The notes under the pieces were generated by a model. The model did no database searches, was not told where the DNA came from, and worked only from the letters and a program-made list of their open reading frames with translations. 64,000 nucleotides of DNA from Girardinichthys multiradiatus (lineage: Eukaryota; Chordata; Actinopteri; Cyprinodontiformes; Goodeidae), in NCBI RefSeq assembly GCF_021462225.1, contig NC_061817.1, positions 2,788,751 through 2,852,750 of the forward strand. The letters run 5' to 3'. Shown piece by piece: positions 35,668 to 46,640 of the stretch; within the stretch, counting starts at the first letter, position 1, and the number at the start of each line of letters is the position of its first letter. Both the position numbers and the translations under genes were made by a program.

Positions 35668-36773
35668 CAGCCATCGTGCACTGTTTGTTCGCAACACTAC
35701 TAATATAATTAGAATAATTATAACTATTTTTATAGTGTAAAAGAACACGAGTTGAGGAGGCCATCTTGCTATTGCATTTGTGAGACATATTTGCGCAACA
35801 CATATACATTCAACATATATTGAATGAAAATGTCTTCTATTCACAAATGCATATTCACTTACAGATTGGGCCCCTACAGCAATGTGAGTGCCAGTCTATA
35901 GCTCTGATTACATTCAGAAATCTGCTTATTGCTGCATATGAGAGCCACAGATAAGGGGAACTTTATATATCTGAGCAGCATATAGATGAGGCTGGCATGG
36001 CCCGACTCAGGGGTGACTGTTAAATACCCGACTTGTCAGTCAGCTCCGTCTGAAAGGCTCCGGTTGAAAGGACCGCAGTGTAGTGAGAACTAGAACTAGC
36101 ATCAGAGGCGCACGGTTCCTCCTAGTTTCCCTCTGTAACACTGAGGCCAGCTCCATGCAGAGCTCCAAAAATAATTGCTTTGGACAATCTAAACTGGCTA
36201 ATAAGCCCTGCACCATCATGTACCAGCAGATCAGGAGGATCTCTGAAAAAACGCTCCTACTTCTATTGGCGATGTCAACCAGCTGTGCCAAAGGGGCCAG
36301 TGTTTCACAATTATGCGCAACTTTACGTAGCTTTCATGGACATGTGTGATTGAAACCCGACTTGTTTGGAATTAATCTGCTGATCTGACTCTGTTTTCTT
36401 TTTCACATGCTTTTTATGCTCCTCAGACCGATGCGCATTTACATTTACAGGTGACAAAAACAGAGGAAGTTACATTATTGTATGAGACTAAATGTGATTC
36501 AGTTTCATCTCTCAAACTCATGAAAAAAACCTTGGGTTTGATGAATTAAATAAAACTGATTGGAGTCATATTTCAATGTATTTATGTGAGTTTAGTTCTC
36601 TGTAGTTTTTTATTGTCCATCAAAAAATTTGCATGGCTTCCGCACATTTTCATGGCAGGTCAAATATTTGTGTGGATTTGCGCACACTTTCACACAATGT
36701 TGTGAAAGTGTACATGCCGAGTTTTGCGTAAAACATTGTGCTGGACCGTTTTTGTGCAGAAGCACACTTTATA
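35668..36773. other. Unassigned DNA, TcA insertion site at the end
   Basis: No gene recognised. Several frames of 80-90 codons at 36040-36350 overlap on both strands and show no domain. The TGCGCACACTTTCACACAAT / TTGTGAAAGTG segment near 36680-36715 forms a small inverted repeat. Confidence 0.45.
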
Positions 36774-37718
36774 TAGGGGTTGGACAATGAAACTGAAACA
36801 CCTGGTTTTAGACCACAATAATTTCTTAGTATGGTGTAGGGCCTCCTTTTGCGGCCAATACAGCGTCAATTCGTCTTGGGAATGACATATACAAGTCCTG
36901 CACAGTGGTCAGGGGGATTTTAAGCCATTCTTCTTGCAGGATAGTGGCCATGTCACTACGTGATACTGGTGGAGAAAAAGGTTTCCTGACTCGCTCCTCC
37001 AAAACACCCCAAAGTGGCTCAATAATATTTAGATCTGGTGACTGTGCAGGCCATGGGAGATGTTCAACTTCACTTTCATCTTCATCAAACCAGTCTTTCA
37101 CCAGTCTTGCTGTGTGTATTGGTGCATTGTCATCCTGATACACGGCACCGCCTTCAGGATACAATGTTTGAACCATTGGATGTACATGGTCCTCAAGAAT
37201 GGTTCGGTAGTGACCAAAGGTTTGGCTATAGCAGCCCGGCCGTGTATATTGACCCTGTGGAGCTCCCGACGGACAGTTCTGGTGGAAACAGGAGAGTTGA
37301 GGTGCACATTTAATTCTGCAGTAATTTGGGCAGCCGTGGTTTTATGTTTTTTGGATACAATCTTGATTAGCACCCGAACATCCCTTTCAGACAGCTTCCT
37401 CTTGCGTCCACAGTTAATCCTGTTGGATGTGGTTCGTCCATCTTGGTGGTATGCTGACATTACCCTGGATACCGTGGCCCTTGATACATCACAAAGTCTT
37501 GCTGTTCTTTTGAACTCTGGTATGTCACCCATAATGTTGTGTGCATTTCAACATTTTGAGCAAAACTGTGCTCTTACCCTGCTAATTGAACCTTCACACT
37601 CTGCTCTTACTGGTGCAATGTGCAATCAATGAAGACTGGCTACCAGGCTGGTCCAATTTAGCCATGAAACCTCCCACACTAAAATGACATGTGTTTCAGT
37701 TTCATTGTCCAACCCCTG
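36774..37718 (-). mobile_element. Tc1-like element TcA copy A, internally deleted
   Basis: The ends correspond to CAGGGGTTGGACAATGAAAC and its complement; the left CA has mutated to TA. TA flanks both sides (36772-36773, 37719-37720). Relative to copy B it lacks about 260 bp between 37211 and 37212, which removed the first catalytic Asp region. Length is 945 bp. Confidence 0.9.
36826..37532 (-). pseudogene. TcA transposase copy A, DD36E, internally deleted
   Basis: The N-terminal part (37532-37098) reads [20 protein letters not shown], with a helix-turn-helix and the basic stretch [17 protein letters not shown]. It lacks a segment after the first nine residues that copy C retains. After KPLVT the sequence jumps in the wrong frame to the C-terminal part. 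That part (37176-36826) is open, with YQDDNAPIHTARLVKDW and SPDLNIIEPLWG, ending AKGGPTPY. Thirty-six residues lie between the Asp before Asn and the Glu. The LFSDES segment with the first Asp is gone. Confidence 0.88.
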
Positions 37719-37774
37719 TACATAAGGCCCCTGTTCACTAAATGTTTTGGGGGACACAGTCGTAACTCTTTTTT

Positions 37775-37905
37775 CAAAACAAAACACATGTAGACTGGAT
37801 AATCATATTTCCATGATCCTCAAGAAACTCCACATAGGTAAAGAGTTGGTCAACTGTGCCACGGCCAGGACATAAGCCACAGTCCCTATCAGGAGGATAG
37901 GCATT
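37775..37905 (-). mobile_element. RTE LINE fragment (130 bp)
   Basis: Matches 42580-42710 of the RTE by shared blocks AACAAAACACATGT, TAAAGAGTTGGTCAACTGTG and CCACGGCCAGGACATAAGCC. No other part of the element is adjacent. Confidence 0.7.
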
Positions 37906-38284
37906 GTTTGAGACATGGTTGGTACATATTTTCAAACACTATATATTAAACTTTCCTGCTGAGAAGCGTTATCCCATGATGAGGACACTCATCATTTTGT
38001 TTTCTTAAACATTTAAATTAACTATTGGGATAAGCTTTTAGAAGAATACTCAAAATATTTGATCCAAATCATATAATTCAAAAGACAATTCTACAAAATA
38101 CTAAGGAAATGTTAGGAAACTTCAGACTTTGAAGACAGTTATAAAAACCTCTAACAAATTATATCTCTCTGTGTTCTGGCATTTAGTCAGAAGAAATAAT
38201 TTTCATCCTAACCGACCTAAAACAGAAAATGTTTGTCCAATTTAATGTCATCAAGGTTATCTGCAAAGTCAAAAGTTCCAGACC
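37906..38284. other. Unassigned spacer
   Basis: AT-rich; no coding similarity until the Rex1-type frame begins near 38285. Confidence 0.45.
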
Positions 38285-39800
38285 TCCAAACTTCAAACTA
38301 AGGATCTCAAAGGAAGATTTAAATAGGCTCTTTCAGCGCCTGAAAACAAGGAAGGCCTCAGGACCAGATATGTCTCCCCATCATGCCTGATGGCCTGCGC
38401 CGACCAACTGACGCCATGTTTGCTGAGATCTTCAACAAGTCACTGATGTCTATGGTCATGAAAATCCTTTGAGCGATGGGTGTTTAAGCACCCGAGGGAG
38501 ATCACAGGCCTCCCTCCTGGACCCCCTACAATTTGCCTACCAGGCAAACAGGTCAGCAGATGATGCAGTAAGCTTGGGACTACACTTTATCCTGCAGCAC
38601 ATCGGCCACCCAGGGATGTACGCCAGGATCTTGTTTGTGGATTTCAGCTAGGCCTTCAACACTTTCAACCAAGACATCCTCCACCAGAAGCTCATCCAGC
38701 TAAAAGTCTGGGCCTCCACCTGTCAGTGAATCACCAGCTTCCTGAAGGACCGGCAGCAGCAGGTGAGTCTAGGGAGCATCTTCTCCCACACAAGAACCAT
38801 CAGAACACAACCCTGCACCCTCAGGGTGTGTTCTCTCCCCACTCTTCTTCTGCCTCTACAAAAATGACTGCACCTCAGCAGAACCATCTATGAAACTCCT
38901 GAAGTTTGCAGATGACACAACTGTTATTGGACTGATCCAGGACAGTGATAAGTCTGCATACAGACAGGAGATGGATTAGCTTGTACTTTGGTGTGGTCAG
39001 AACCAACTGAAACCCGCTCAAGACTATGGAGATGATTGTGGACTTTCGGAGAACACCACCCCCACATACACCCCTCACCATCCTCAACGACACCATGTCT
39101 GCTGTGGACCACTTCCGGTTCTTAGGAACCACCATTTCTCAATACCTGAGATGGTTCTCACATAGACAATGTTCAGAAGAAGGCCAAGCAGAGACTGTAC
39201 TTCCTGAGGCAACTCAAGAAGTACAACCTTCCACAGGAGCTGCTGATCATCTTCTACACTGCCATAAGTCAGTCTGTCCTGTCTTCATCCATCTCAGTGT
39301 GGTTTGGCTCATCCACAAAACAGCACAGGTCCAGACTACAACAAACAATCAGGTCTGCAGAGAGAATCATCAGGGCTGACCTTCTTTCCATCCAGGACCT
39401 ATACAGGTTTAGGGTCAGGAAACGGACAGCTGAAATCTCTGCAGACCCCACACACCCTGCACACAAACGGTTTAGGCTTTTACCTTCAGGTCGGCCCTAC
39501 AAAGCTGTCTGTTAAAACCAGCCGTCACAGAGACATTTTCTTCCTCCAGACTGTTTCTCTGATGAACACTTCACAGTCAGGGTTCCAGAATAACACCACG
39601 CATACTTGGACTGATCTCACATTACATTCCATTGTAAAGTTTATTGTATATATATGCACATTTAAAAAAATATATATTCTTTATTTCCACTATTATATAT
39701 GCCAAAAAAAGTATAAAAATCCTCACTGAGAGCAAAGGTGTACCGGAGTCAATTCCTTGTTTTTCTGTACAAACTTGGCAATAAAGCTGATTCTGAAAAT
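38285..39800 (+). pseudogene. Rex1-type LINE, RT and 3' end
   Basis: Plus-strand coding similarity begins at about 38320 (KTRKASGPDM). DPLQFAYQANRSADDAV (about 38518) and ARILFVDFS followed by a TAG (38649-38651) and AFNT are RT motifs. KFADDTTVIGLI (FADD at 38905-38916) is the catalytic box. The C-terminal segment with ADPTHPAHKRFRLLPSGRPY (about 39442-39502) is typical of the Rex1/Babar group. Numerous stops and frame changes are present. The 3' end is AATAAAGCTGATTCTGAA near 39780-39797, the tail type of this group. There is no endonuclease: the copy is 5' truncated, as most LINE copies are. Confidence 0.8.
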
Positions 39801-39828
39801 AAAATATCCTTGAATACTATTTGATCTC

Positions 39829-39890
39829 AAATTATATTCTATTGTAAAGTCAATTGTGTATATATGTAAATTTATAAAGGTATTAGACAA
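39829..39890 (+). repeat. Second copy of Rex1 3'-UTR segment
   Basis: TGATCTCAAATTATATTCTA followed by TTGTAAAGTCAATTGTGTAT repeats, with differences, the 3' UTR segment at about 39610-39668, some 220 bp away. It suggests a partial tandem duplication or a second truncated insertion. Confidence 0.6.
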
Positions 39891-41129
39891 TGTTCCCAGA
39901 AGAGTTCAAGCTGTTATAGTTGCAAAAGATGGGCCAACACCAGTGTATTAAGAAAAGGAAGTCATTAAAGTTAATGTATCTAAAGGCACATGACCCAACA
40001 TTGTTGGCAATATATTATGTATATTTTATAAATCCTAAAATTTACTTTCCACTGAACTAGTTTTAATGTTCTTCTGTTAAAATTCTTCTTTAGTAGTAAA
40101 TAGTTTGATGAAATTAATGGGTCTTTATATTGTGATTTCTTATGTTCTCCTAAAAATACAATTGTGTTACTATGCTAAGTAAAATAAAATAATAGAAACA
40201 ATAACAATCACGTTTATCTAATTTGCATCCATAATTTTTTCTCTGCCTTTTGTACCTGAATATAAACTGACTTGATAGGAATAAAAAAGAAACAAAACAA
40301 AAAGAAAGCACAAGAGAAAAAAGGCTGGAGAAAAGCACTGATCCAGGCTGTTTCCCCTACCTGGCAATCCCATATCTTTATATGAATTTGCATACATAAG
40401 CTTTTACAATAAATATGTACAAACGCAGATCAAGTGCACATTTGTGGGTAGAAACACTGACATCCATGTGCATAGAGCTTGAAGTAGCATATATTTAAAA
40501 TCAGCACAGCTGCTGATGAATTCGGGGTTTGACAATGTACTACCTTAGGGTAAAGAGTCTAATGCGTGTATCCCAGTATATTTAAATGCTTAACGTTGTA
40601 CTGTGCTTATCTACATCTATGCATGTGTCTGTTTGAGTGTGTGTGAAGGTCTTGACCCCCATCAGTTCTCACTCAGAACTCACTTAACTGAACCAGAGTT
40701 AGCCTTCAGCAACATAAGCTGAAATGGACTGCTTGTGTGTGGACTTGTGTGTCTTTGTAGTCAGATGATGCCAAGCAACATAAAAGGAGACAGCAATCAT
40801 AGGCTCAAGCTTATCTGTTACTTGTGGTGCTGGTGATTCTTTTTTATCCAGTTGGTAACGGCAGGTGGCCGCTCATTCTGAACTTGGTTCTGTATGTGCT
40901 TTCTTCCTGTTAAAAAACATTTTCCTCTCCAGTACTGTTACATGCTTGTTTAGAATTATGATTGAATTGGACAGGATGTAACTAGAATTGAAAATGACTA
41001 TCTGATTGGACTGTACAAGGAAACCTGATTGTTTTAACTGAACTTCCACTGAACTAGATTCCATGTCACTGCATAGGCATTGAACCTGTTAGTAAGGGCA
41101 TTGAGATATTTTTTATTCAAATTTGCAGC
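39891..41129. other. Intergenic DNA, no gene seen
   Basis: About 1.2 kb of AT-rich sequence with no coding or repeat similarity that I recognise. Confidence 0.5.
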
Positions 41130-41665
41130 CAAATTTCAAGCCCAAAATTATTCAAACCTCTGGATTAGGTAAGATTCAAAATCATTTAAATTCAACTAAA
41201 AAGTTAAATGAAACAGACACATCTCAAAAGAGATTACATCTATGAAAAAGCAATTTTGAAATAAGTAATTTGCCTGTTTTGTATTAAAATTTTATTATGT
41301 TGAATATTATTTAGGCCCTTCTCAATAATCAGTGGAAAAATCTTTATTGGCATTACAACAGTCAAACCCATTTAATGCTAAAAATTTAGCCTTTTGCATG
41401 TTTTCACTGATGTATTGATTGTATGTTTATTCTTGGTGATGAGCTCCAATTGTTTGAGGTTTGGAAGGCCTCCTTGTCATAACTCTAATCTTTAACTTCC
41501 TGTACAGGTTCTCTTTCAGATTCAAGTCAGCTCTAGCTGGGGCATTCCAAAATAGTAATATTATTTCAAAACAGAAGAAGTACTAGTTTGGCCAAACGAA
41601 AAGATTAATTTAAATCTACATCTGCCAGGGATATGAATAATTTTGGGCTTTCTTGCATATAAATA
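41130..41665. mobile_element. Candidate Tc1-type relic with short inverted ends
   Basis: AAGCCCAAAATTATTCAAAC plus CTCTGG near 41140 recurs inverted near 41627-41660 (CCAGGGATATGAATAATTTT, GGGCTT). Between them, on the minus strand, GACTTGAATCTGAAAGAGAA may be a worn 'DLN.IEN' transposase block. This points to an old internally deleted Tc1/mariner-type copy. Confidence 0.4.
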
Positions 41666-42052
41666 CACTGGAACGTAAAGAAGGGGAATTACCAGGAGAG
41701 CTGACGCCTGACAGTAGAGCGGCAGGGAGAAGGACAGAGATCTGGGTGATATCCAGAGACGCTTGGAATGAAGAAGCGGATCATTGGACTCCAGAACTCA
41801 GACATTAACGGAGAAATTCAGTTTTTGTCAAAGAAGGCAAGGGAGGTTACAGTCAGTACACAGGGACACAAAGAGTTTAGGGCCTGATTACCACTCATGT
41901 GAGCAAAGCAATCTGCTGTCTGTCTCAGGGAGCTGACTCCTCCTTATGAGCCGCAGCTGTGGAGCCTGCATCTGCTGGCCACACCTTTAAGGAGGAGGAG
42001 AAAAATGCAAAAAAAAAAACAAACAAAAAAAACTGGGCACAGCTCTGTGGAT
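41666..42052. other. Unassigned spacer before RTE
   Basis: About 390 bp without recognised content; A-rich just before the RTE target site. Confidence 0.45.
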
Positions 42053-42064
42053 ATGACAATATTA
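42053..42064. repeat. RTE target-site duplication, left copy
   Basis: ATGACAATATTA, identical to 44570-44581 on the other side of the RTE. Confidence 0.9.
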
Positions 42065-44569
42065 TCGTACTCGTACTCGTCGTACTCGTACTCGTCGTCT
42101 TCCGCTTTATCTGGGACCGGGTCGCGGGGGCAGCAGACTCAACAGAGACGCCCAGACGTCCCTCTCTCCAGACACCTCCTCCAGTTCCTCCAGGGGGAGC
42201 CCAAGGCGTTCCCAGGCCAGCCGAGAGACATAGTCCCTCCAGCGTGTCCTGGGCCGTCCCCTGGGCCTCCTCCCGGTGGGACGTGCCTGGAACACCTCCC
42301 AAGGAAGGCGTCCAGGAGGCATCCGGTATAGATGCCCGAGCCACCTCAACTGGCTCCTCTCGATGTGGAGGAGCAGCGGCTCTACTCTGAGCTCCTCCCG
42401 GATGGCCGAGCCAACATGCACCGGGAACAGGTCTGACTTAGTGCCGGCAATGCGGACCAAACTCCTGCTCCGCTCGTACAGGGACCGGATGGCCCCTAGT
42501 AAAGGGCCCCCGATTCCATACTCCTGGAGCACCCCCCACAGGGCATCACGAGGGACACAGTCGAATGCCTTCTCCAGGTCCACAAAACACATGTGAACTG
42601 GTTGGGCAAACTCCCATGAACCCTCGAGCACCCTGTAGAGGGTATAGAGCTGGTCCAGTGTTCCACGGCCGGGACGAAAACCACACTGCTCCTCCTGAAG
42701 CCGAGGTTCGACTATCGGTCGGACTCTCCTCTCCAATAACCTGGCGTAGGCCTTACCAGGGAGGCTGAGGAGTGTGATTCCCCTGTAGTTGGAACACACC
42801 CTCCGGTCCCCCTTCTTATGAAGGGGGACCACCACCCCAGTCTGCCAGTCCAGAGGCACTGTCCCCGACCGCCACGCAATGTTGAAGAGACGTGTCAACC
42901 ATGACACCCCTAGAACATCCAGAGACTTGAGGTACTCAGGGCGGATCTCATCCACCCCCGAAGCCCTGCCACCGCGGAGCTTTTTAACCACCTCGGTGAC
43001 TTCAGCCTGGGTGATGAAAGAGTCCGACCCCGAGTCCCCAGCCTCTGTTTCCACCACAAAATGCGTGATGGCAGGATTGAGGAGATCCTCGAAGTACTCC
43101 TTCCACCGCCCGATAATGTCCTCAGTCGAGCTCAGCAGTCCCCCGCCCCCACTATAAACAGTGTTTGCGAAGCACTGCTTTCCCCTCCCGAGGCGACGGA
43201 CGGTTTGCCAGAATCGCTTCGAGGCCAACCAGTAGTCCTTCTCCATGGCCTCACTGAACTCCTCCCAGGCCCGTGTTTTTGCCTCTGCCACAGCCCAGGC
43301 CGCAGCACGCTTGGCCTCACGGTACCCGTCAGACGCCTCAGGAGTCCCACAAGCCAACCACAGCCGATAGGACTCCTTCTTCAGCTTAACAGCATCCCTT
43401 ACTGCCGGTGTCCACCACCGGGTTCTGGGATTGCCGCCGCGACAGGCACCGCAGACCTTACGGCCACAGCTACGGGCAGCAGCATCGACAATAGTTGCGG
43501 AGAACATGGTCCACTCGGACTCTATGTCTCCAACATCCCCCGGGATCTGGTCGAATCTCTCCCGGAGGTGGGAGTTGAATACATCCCTGGCCGAGGGCTC
43601 CGCCAGACGTTCCCAGCAGACCCTCACTATGCGCTTGGGCCTGCCAAGTCTGACTGGCTTTCTCCTCCTCCAGCGGATCCAACTCACCACCAGGTGATGA
43701 TCAGTGGACAGCTCAGCCCCTCTCTTCACCCGAGTGTCCAAAACATGCGGCCGAAGATCTGATGATACGACAACAAAGTCGATCATCGACCTCCTGCCTA
43801 GGGTGTCCTGGTGCCAAGTCCACTGATGGACACCCTTATGTTTGAACATGGTGTTCGTTATGGACAAACCGTGACTAGCACAGAAGTCCAATAACAAAAC
43901 ACCACTCGGATTCAGATCGGGGAGGCCATTCCTCCCGATCACGCCTCTCCAGGTGTCACTGTCGTTCCCCACGTGGGCGTTGAAGTCCCCCAGCAGAATA
44001 ATGGAGTCCCCGGGAGGGGCACTATCCAGCACCCCCGACAGAGACGCCAAGAAGGCCGGGTACTCCGCACTGCCACTCGGCCCGTAGGCTGAAATGATAG
44101 TCAGAGACCTCTCCCCAACCCGAAGGCGCAGGGATACGACCCTCTCATCCACTGGGGTAAACCCCAACACGAGACGGCTGAGCTGGGGGACAACAAGCAA
44201 ACCCACACCAGCCCGCCGCCTCTCCCCGTGGGCCACTCCAGAGTAGAACAGAGTCCAACCCCTCTCAAGGAGATGGGTTCCAGAGCCCACGCTGTGCGTG
44301 GAGGCAAGCCCGACTATTTCTAGTCGATATCTCTCGACCTCCCGCACGAGCTCAGGCTCCTTCCCCCCCAGCGAGGTGACATTCCACGTCCCTAGAGCCA
44401 GCCTAAGCATCCGGGGATCGGGCCGCTGAGGTCTCCACCTTCGTCCGCCACCCAATCCTCTTTGCACCGGTCCCTCACGGTTCCCCCTGCAGGTGGTGGG
44501 CCCACTGGGGGATGGCCTCGCGTCTCTCGTTCGGGCTTGGCCCGGCCGGGTCCCGCGAGGAGCAACCCG
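42065..44569 (-). mobile_element. RTE-type LINE with 12-bp target duplication
   Basis: A 2505-bp minus-strand insertion bracketed by a perfect 12-bp ATGACAATATTA duplication. Its 3' end is a short tandem of ACGAGT/ACG units (plus strand CGTACTCGTACTCGTCG, 42066-42100), the simple-repeat tail typical of RTE elements. The 5' end is slightly truncated relative to the fragment at 28387-28645. The sequence is G+C-rich compared with its AT-rich surroundings. The exact target duplication and open frame mark a fairly recent insertion. Confidence 0.92.
42107..44467 (-). CDS. RTE endonuclease/reverse transcriptase, in-frame deletion of RT core
   Basis: An uninterrupted 786-codon frame. Endonuclease: GTWNVTSL (about residue 27), [12 protein letters not shown] (about 158), [12 protein letters not shown] (about 225) and [11 protein letters not shown]. 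The usual Glu motif position reads [43 protein letters not shown] and [19 protein letters not shown] (catalytic Asp of motif A). Right after SDLFPVHVG (near 42405) the frame passes straight to [20 protein letters not shown], part of the C-terminal region. The segment with the FADD box and thumb is missing, without loss of frame. It cannot polymerise. The start may lie upstream; ATG 44467 is the first in frame. Retrotransposon ORF, not a host gene. Confidence 0.9.
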   Translation of the reverse strand: MQRGLGGGRRWRPQRPDPRMLRLALGTWNVTSLGGKEPELVREVERYRLEIVGLASTHSVGSGTHLLERGWTLFYSGVAHGERRRAGVGLLVVPQLSRLVLGFTPVDERVVSLRLRVGERSLTIISAYGPSGSAEYPAFLASLSGVLDSAPPGDSIILLGDFNAHVGNDSDTWRGVIGRNGLPDLNPSGVLLLDFCASHGLSITNTMFKHKGVHQWTWHQDTLGRRSMIDFVVVSSDLRPHVLDTRVKRGAELSTDHHLVVSWIRWRRRKPVRLGRPKRIVRVCWERLAEPSARDVFNSHLRERFDQIPGDVGDIESEWTMFSATIVDAAARSCGRKVCGACRGGNPRTRWWTPAVRDAVKLKKESYRLWLACGTPEASDGYREAKRAAAWAVAEAKTRAWEEFSEAMEKDYWLASKRFWQTVRRLGRGKQCFANTVYSGGGGLLSSTEDIIGRWKEYFEDLLNPAITHFVVETEAGDSGSDSFITQAEVTEVVKKLRGGRASGVDEIRPEYLKSLDVLGVSWLTRLFNIAWRSGTVPLDWQTGVVVPLHKKGDRRVCSNYRGITLLSLPGKAYARLLERRVRPIVEPRLQEEQCGFRPGRGTLDQLYTLYRVLEGSWEFAQPVHMCFVDLEKAFDCVPRDALWGVLQEYGIGGPLLGAIRSLYERSRSLVRIAGTKSDLFPVHVGSAIREELRVEPLLLHIERSQLRWLGHLYRMPPGRLPWEVFQARPTGRRPRGRPRTRWRDYVSRLAWERLGLPLEELEEVSGERDVWASLLSLLPPRPGPR

Positions 44570-44581
44570 ATGACAATATTA
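44570..44581. repeat. RTE target-site duplication, right copy
   Basis: ATGACAATATTA, identical to 42053-42064. Confidence 0.9.
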
Positions 44582-45135
44582 ATATAATATGACAATATTA
44601 TATTAAAATTAATTTTATTAAAATAAAATAATATGGTCAGTACACATTTTAGGTGTTTTAATTCAGCTGTGCCATAGCATTTAATTCAATACAGTTCAAT
44701 TCAGCACAATTAAAACAGAACAAATTCAAAACAAGTCATCTGAAGGCACTTAAAGCAAAGCAAACAGATCGACCTTATGTCCAATGCTATATTGTGAGAT
44801 GAGACCATCAGGAAATTTACCTAGAGGGACTGGTGCCAGTGGGTGTGTTATGAATCACACTATGAGGTACAGAATTCATATGCAAATGAAAGCAGAGGAA
44901 ATAACCCTTCTGAGAAGGCTATTAATCAAACTGTGGGATTTTAGAATTCAGTGAGAACTTATTTAGAGGTAACAGCCCCAATGAAGCCTCAGTAAGTGAT
45001 ATAATGAGATCTTTGGATGCCATGGTTAATGTAGATGTTCCAAACATCATAGCAGAATTCATCACAACAATCACTTGAGATGTGGAGAATCTTTAAAATA
45101 AAAAAATAAATAAAAAAGATAACAGCACTTGATGC
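44582..45135. other. Intergenic DNA with interspersed-repeat piece
   Basis: At about 44685-44775, TTCAATACAGTTCAATTCAG and AAGTCATCTGAAGGCACTTA resemble the repeat at 11235-11750. The rest is unassigned. Confidence 0.5.
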
Positions 45136-46060
45136 TGCTTCTCAGACTTACACAATAATGCATACCCCTTAAACATTTTTAGATTGTCTCACCATAGAAC
45201 CACAGGCTTTATTGGGATAAACACAAAGTAGTGCATAACTAGAATACATGGTATTCAAAATGTTTTGAAATCTTAAAACTGTGGCATGTGGTATTCAGTA
45301 CCTTTTTATTTTTGATTTAAATTTTGTTCTGATACCCCTGAATAATCCAGTGCAACCAGTTGCCTTTAGATGAAAAGAGTATAAAGAGTATATAATGTCT
45401 ACCTTTATGTAATTAAATCAACAAATGAAGCTGTTCTGTGATTGCTCAAGAGATTTTGAACACCTAACAGGGCCCTGTTCAATCCATCATCTAAGAATGG
45501 CACAACGGCAAACCTAGCAAGACATGGCCGTCTACCAAAACTGACAGACCAGGTAAACACAGCATTAATCAGAGAGGCAGACAAGAGGCTCATGGTAACT
45601 TTGCAGGAACTGCAAAGGTCCACATCTAACATGGGAAAATTGTTAAGACAACTATTAGTTGTGCACTCCACAAATCTGGCTTAAATGGAAGAAGGACAAG
45701 AAGAAAGAACTGTTGAAAGAAAGCTTAAAGTAGTCAGGTTTGCCACACGCCATTCAGGAGACACATGAATGGACAAAGGGGCTCTGCTCAGATGAGACCA
45801 AAATTGAACTTTCTAGCATGCAAAACAAACACTGCATGTCACCATCTGAGTAATGTAATTCCCATGATGGTGGTGGGAGCAACAAGCTGTGGGGATGTTT
45901 TTCTTCAGCAGGGACAGTGAAGCTGGTCAGAGTTAAAGGGAAGATAGATAGAGCTAAATACTGGGCAATCCTGAAAGGCCACCTGTTAGAGGTTAAATAA
46001 AGACCCGAGACTGTGGCAAAGGTATGCCTTTCAGCAGGGAATGAATACATATGTTGTATA
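45136..46060 (+). pseudogene. Decayed Tc1-like element and transposase (TcC-related)
   Basis: The leader (ACTTACACAATAATGCATAC, then GTAGTGCATAACT) looks like the inverted-repeat side of a Tc1-like family. A gap removes most of the N-terminal helix-turn-helix. From about 45480, worn transposase coding follows on the plus strand, with RPCLARFAVVPF-type shadows on the other strand. Recognisable plus-strand pieces are GCAAGACATGGCCGTCTACC, CAGATGAGACCAAAATTGAA (SDETKIE, first catalytic Asp) and GCTGTGGGGATGTTTTTCTT. The second Asp and Glu region is gone, and no right inverted repeat is convincing. Confidence 0.62.
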
Positions 46061-46085
46061 TTGTTGAGTTTCTTTTAGACCAACA

Positions 46086-46640
46086 TGCAAAACAATATTC
46101 AGGAGCAGCATGGTGAGTTGCAGAGCTTTATTTTATAATAATAATAATAGGAACAAGAACAAGGAGGAGAACTTACAGACCGGGTAACAGACATTAAATG
46201 AGTAGAAGCCAGGGTAGTTACAGGAGCAACCAGTGGGGAACAATGACAACCAGGGAGTATAAATATTGAGGGAGAGAGGAGAATGGATAATGAACCAAGG
46301 GAGCTAATCAGAGGGGAATGAAGAACAGCTGGTGGAAGAGAGTGAAAGCAACGGAAGGAGATGGACTAATTAACACAAATGAACAGGTAACAGAAAACAT
46401 CTAAGTGAAATGAGACTACCAAAATAACATAAACAGGGAGAAAACAGATCTATTGGAAAATGCTAACTAAAACATCTAACATAGGAATTCAGGAAAGAAA
46501 CAAACACCTAAACACCAGAATCTAACAAACATGAATTAACTGACATAAAGCAAGAGAAGAATCATGGCTGTGCAGAGAACATAAACAGAACTCAAACTCA
46601 AAACCCCAAACACAGGCAGATTATGACAACATACGCATGC
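46086..46640 (+). repeat. Unclassified interspersed repeat, copy 2
   Basis: Same family and orientation as 27829-28386 (shared GACTAATTAACACAAATGA, GGGAGCTAATCAGAG-like and GAACAAG blocks). It ends GGCAGATTATGACA, roughly the inverted form of the start TGTCATGTTTG of copy 1. No coding frame. Confidence 0.5.

Noticed and set aside
36040..36350. Overlapping 83-88 codon frames on both strands
   Set aside because: They mirror each other, lack domains, and could not be tied to a gene or transposase.
37060..37632. 190-codon plus-strand frame
   Set aside because: Antisense to TcA copy A transposase; the minus strand carries the recognisable helix-turn-helix and catalytic motifs.
43061..43762. 233-codon plus-strand frame
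   Set aside because: Antisense shadow of the G+C-rich RTE gene on the minus strand; no domain of its own.
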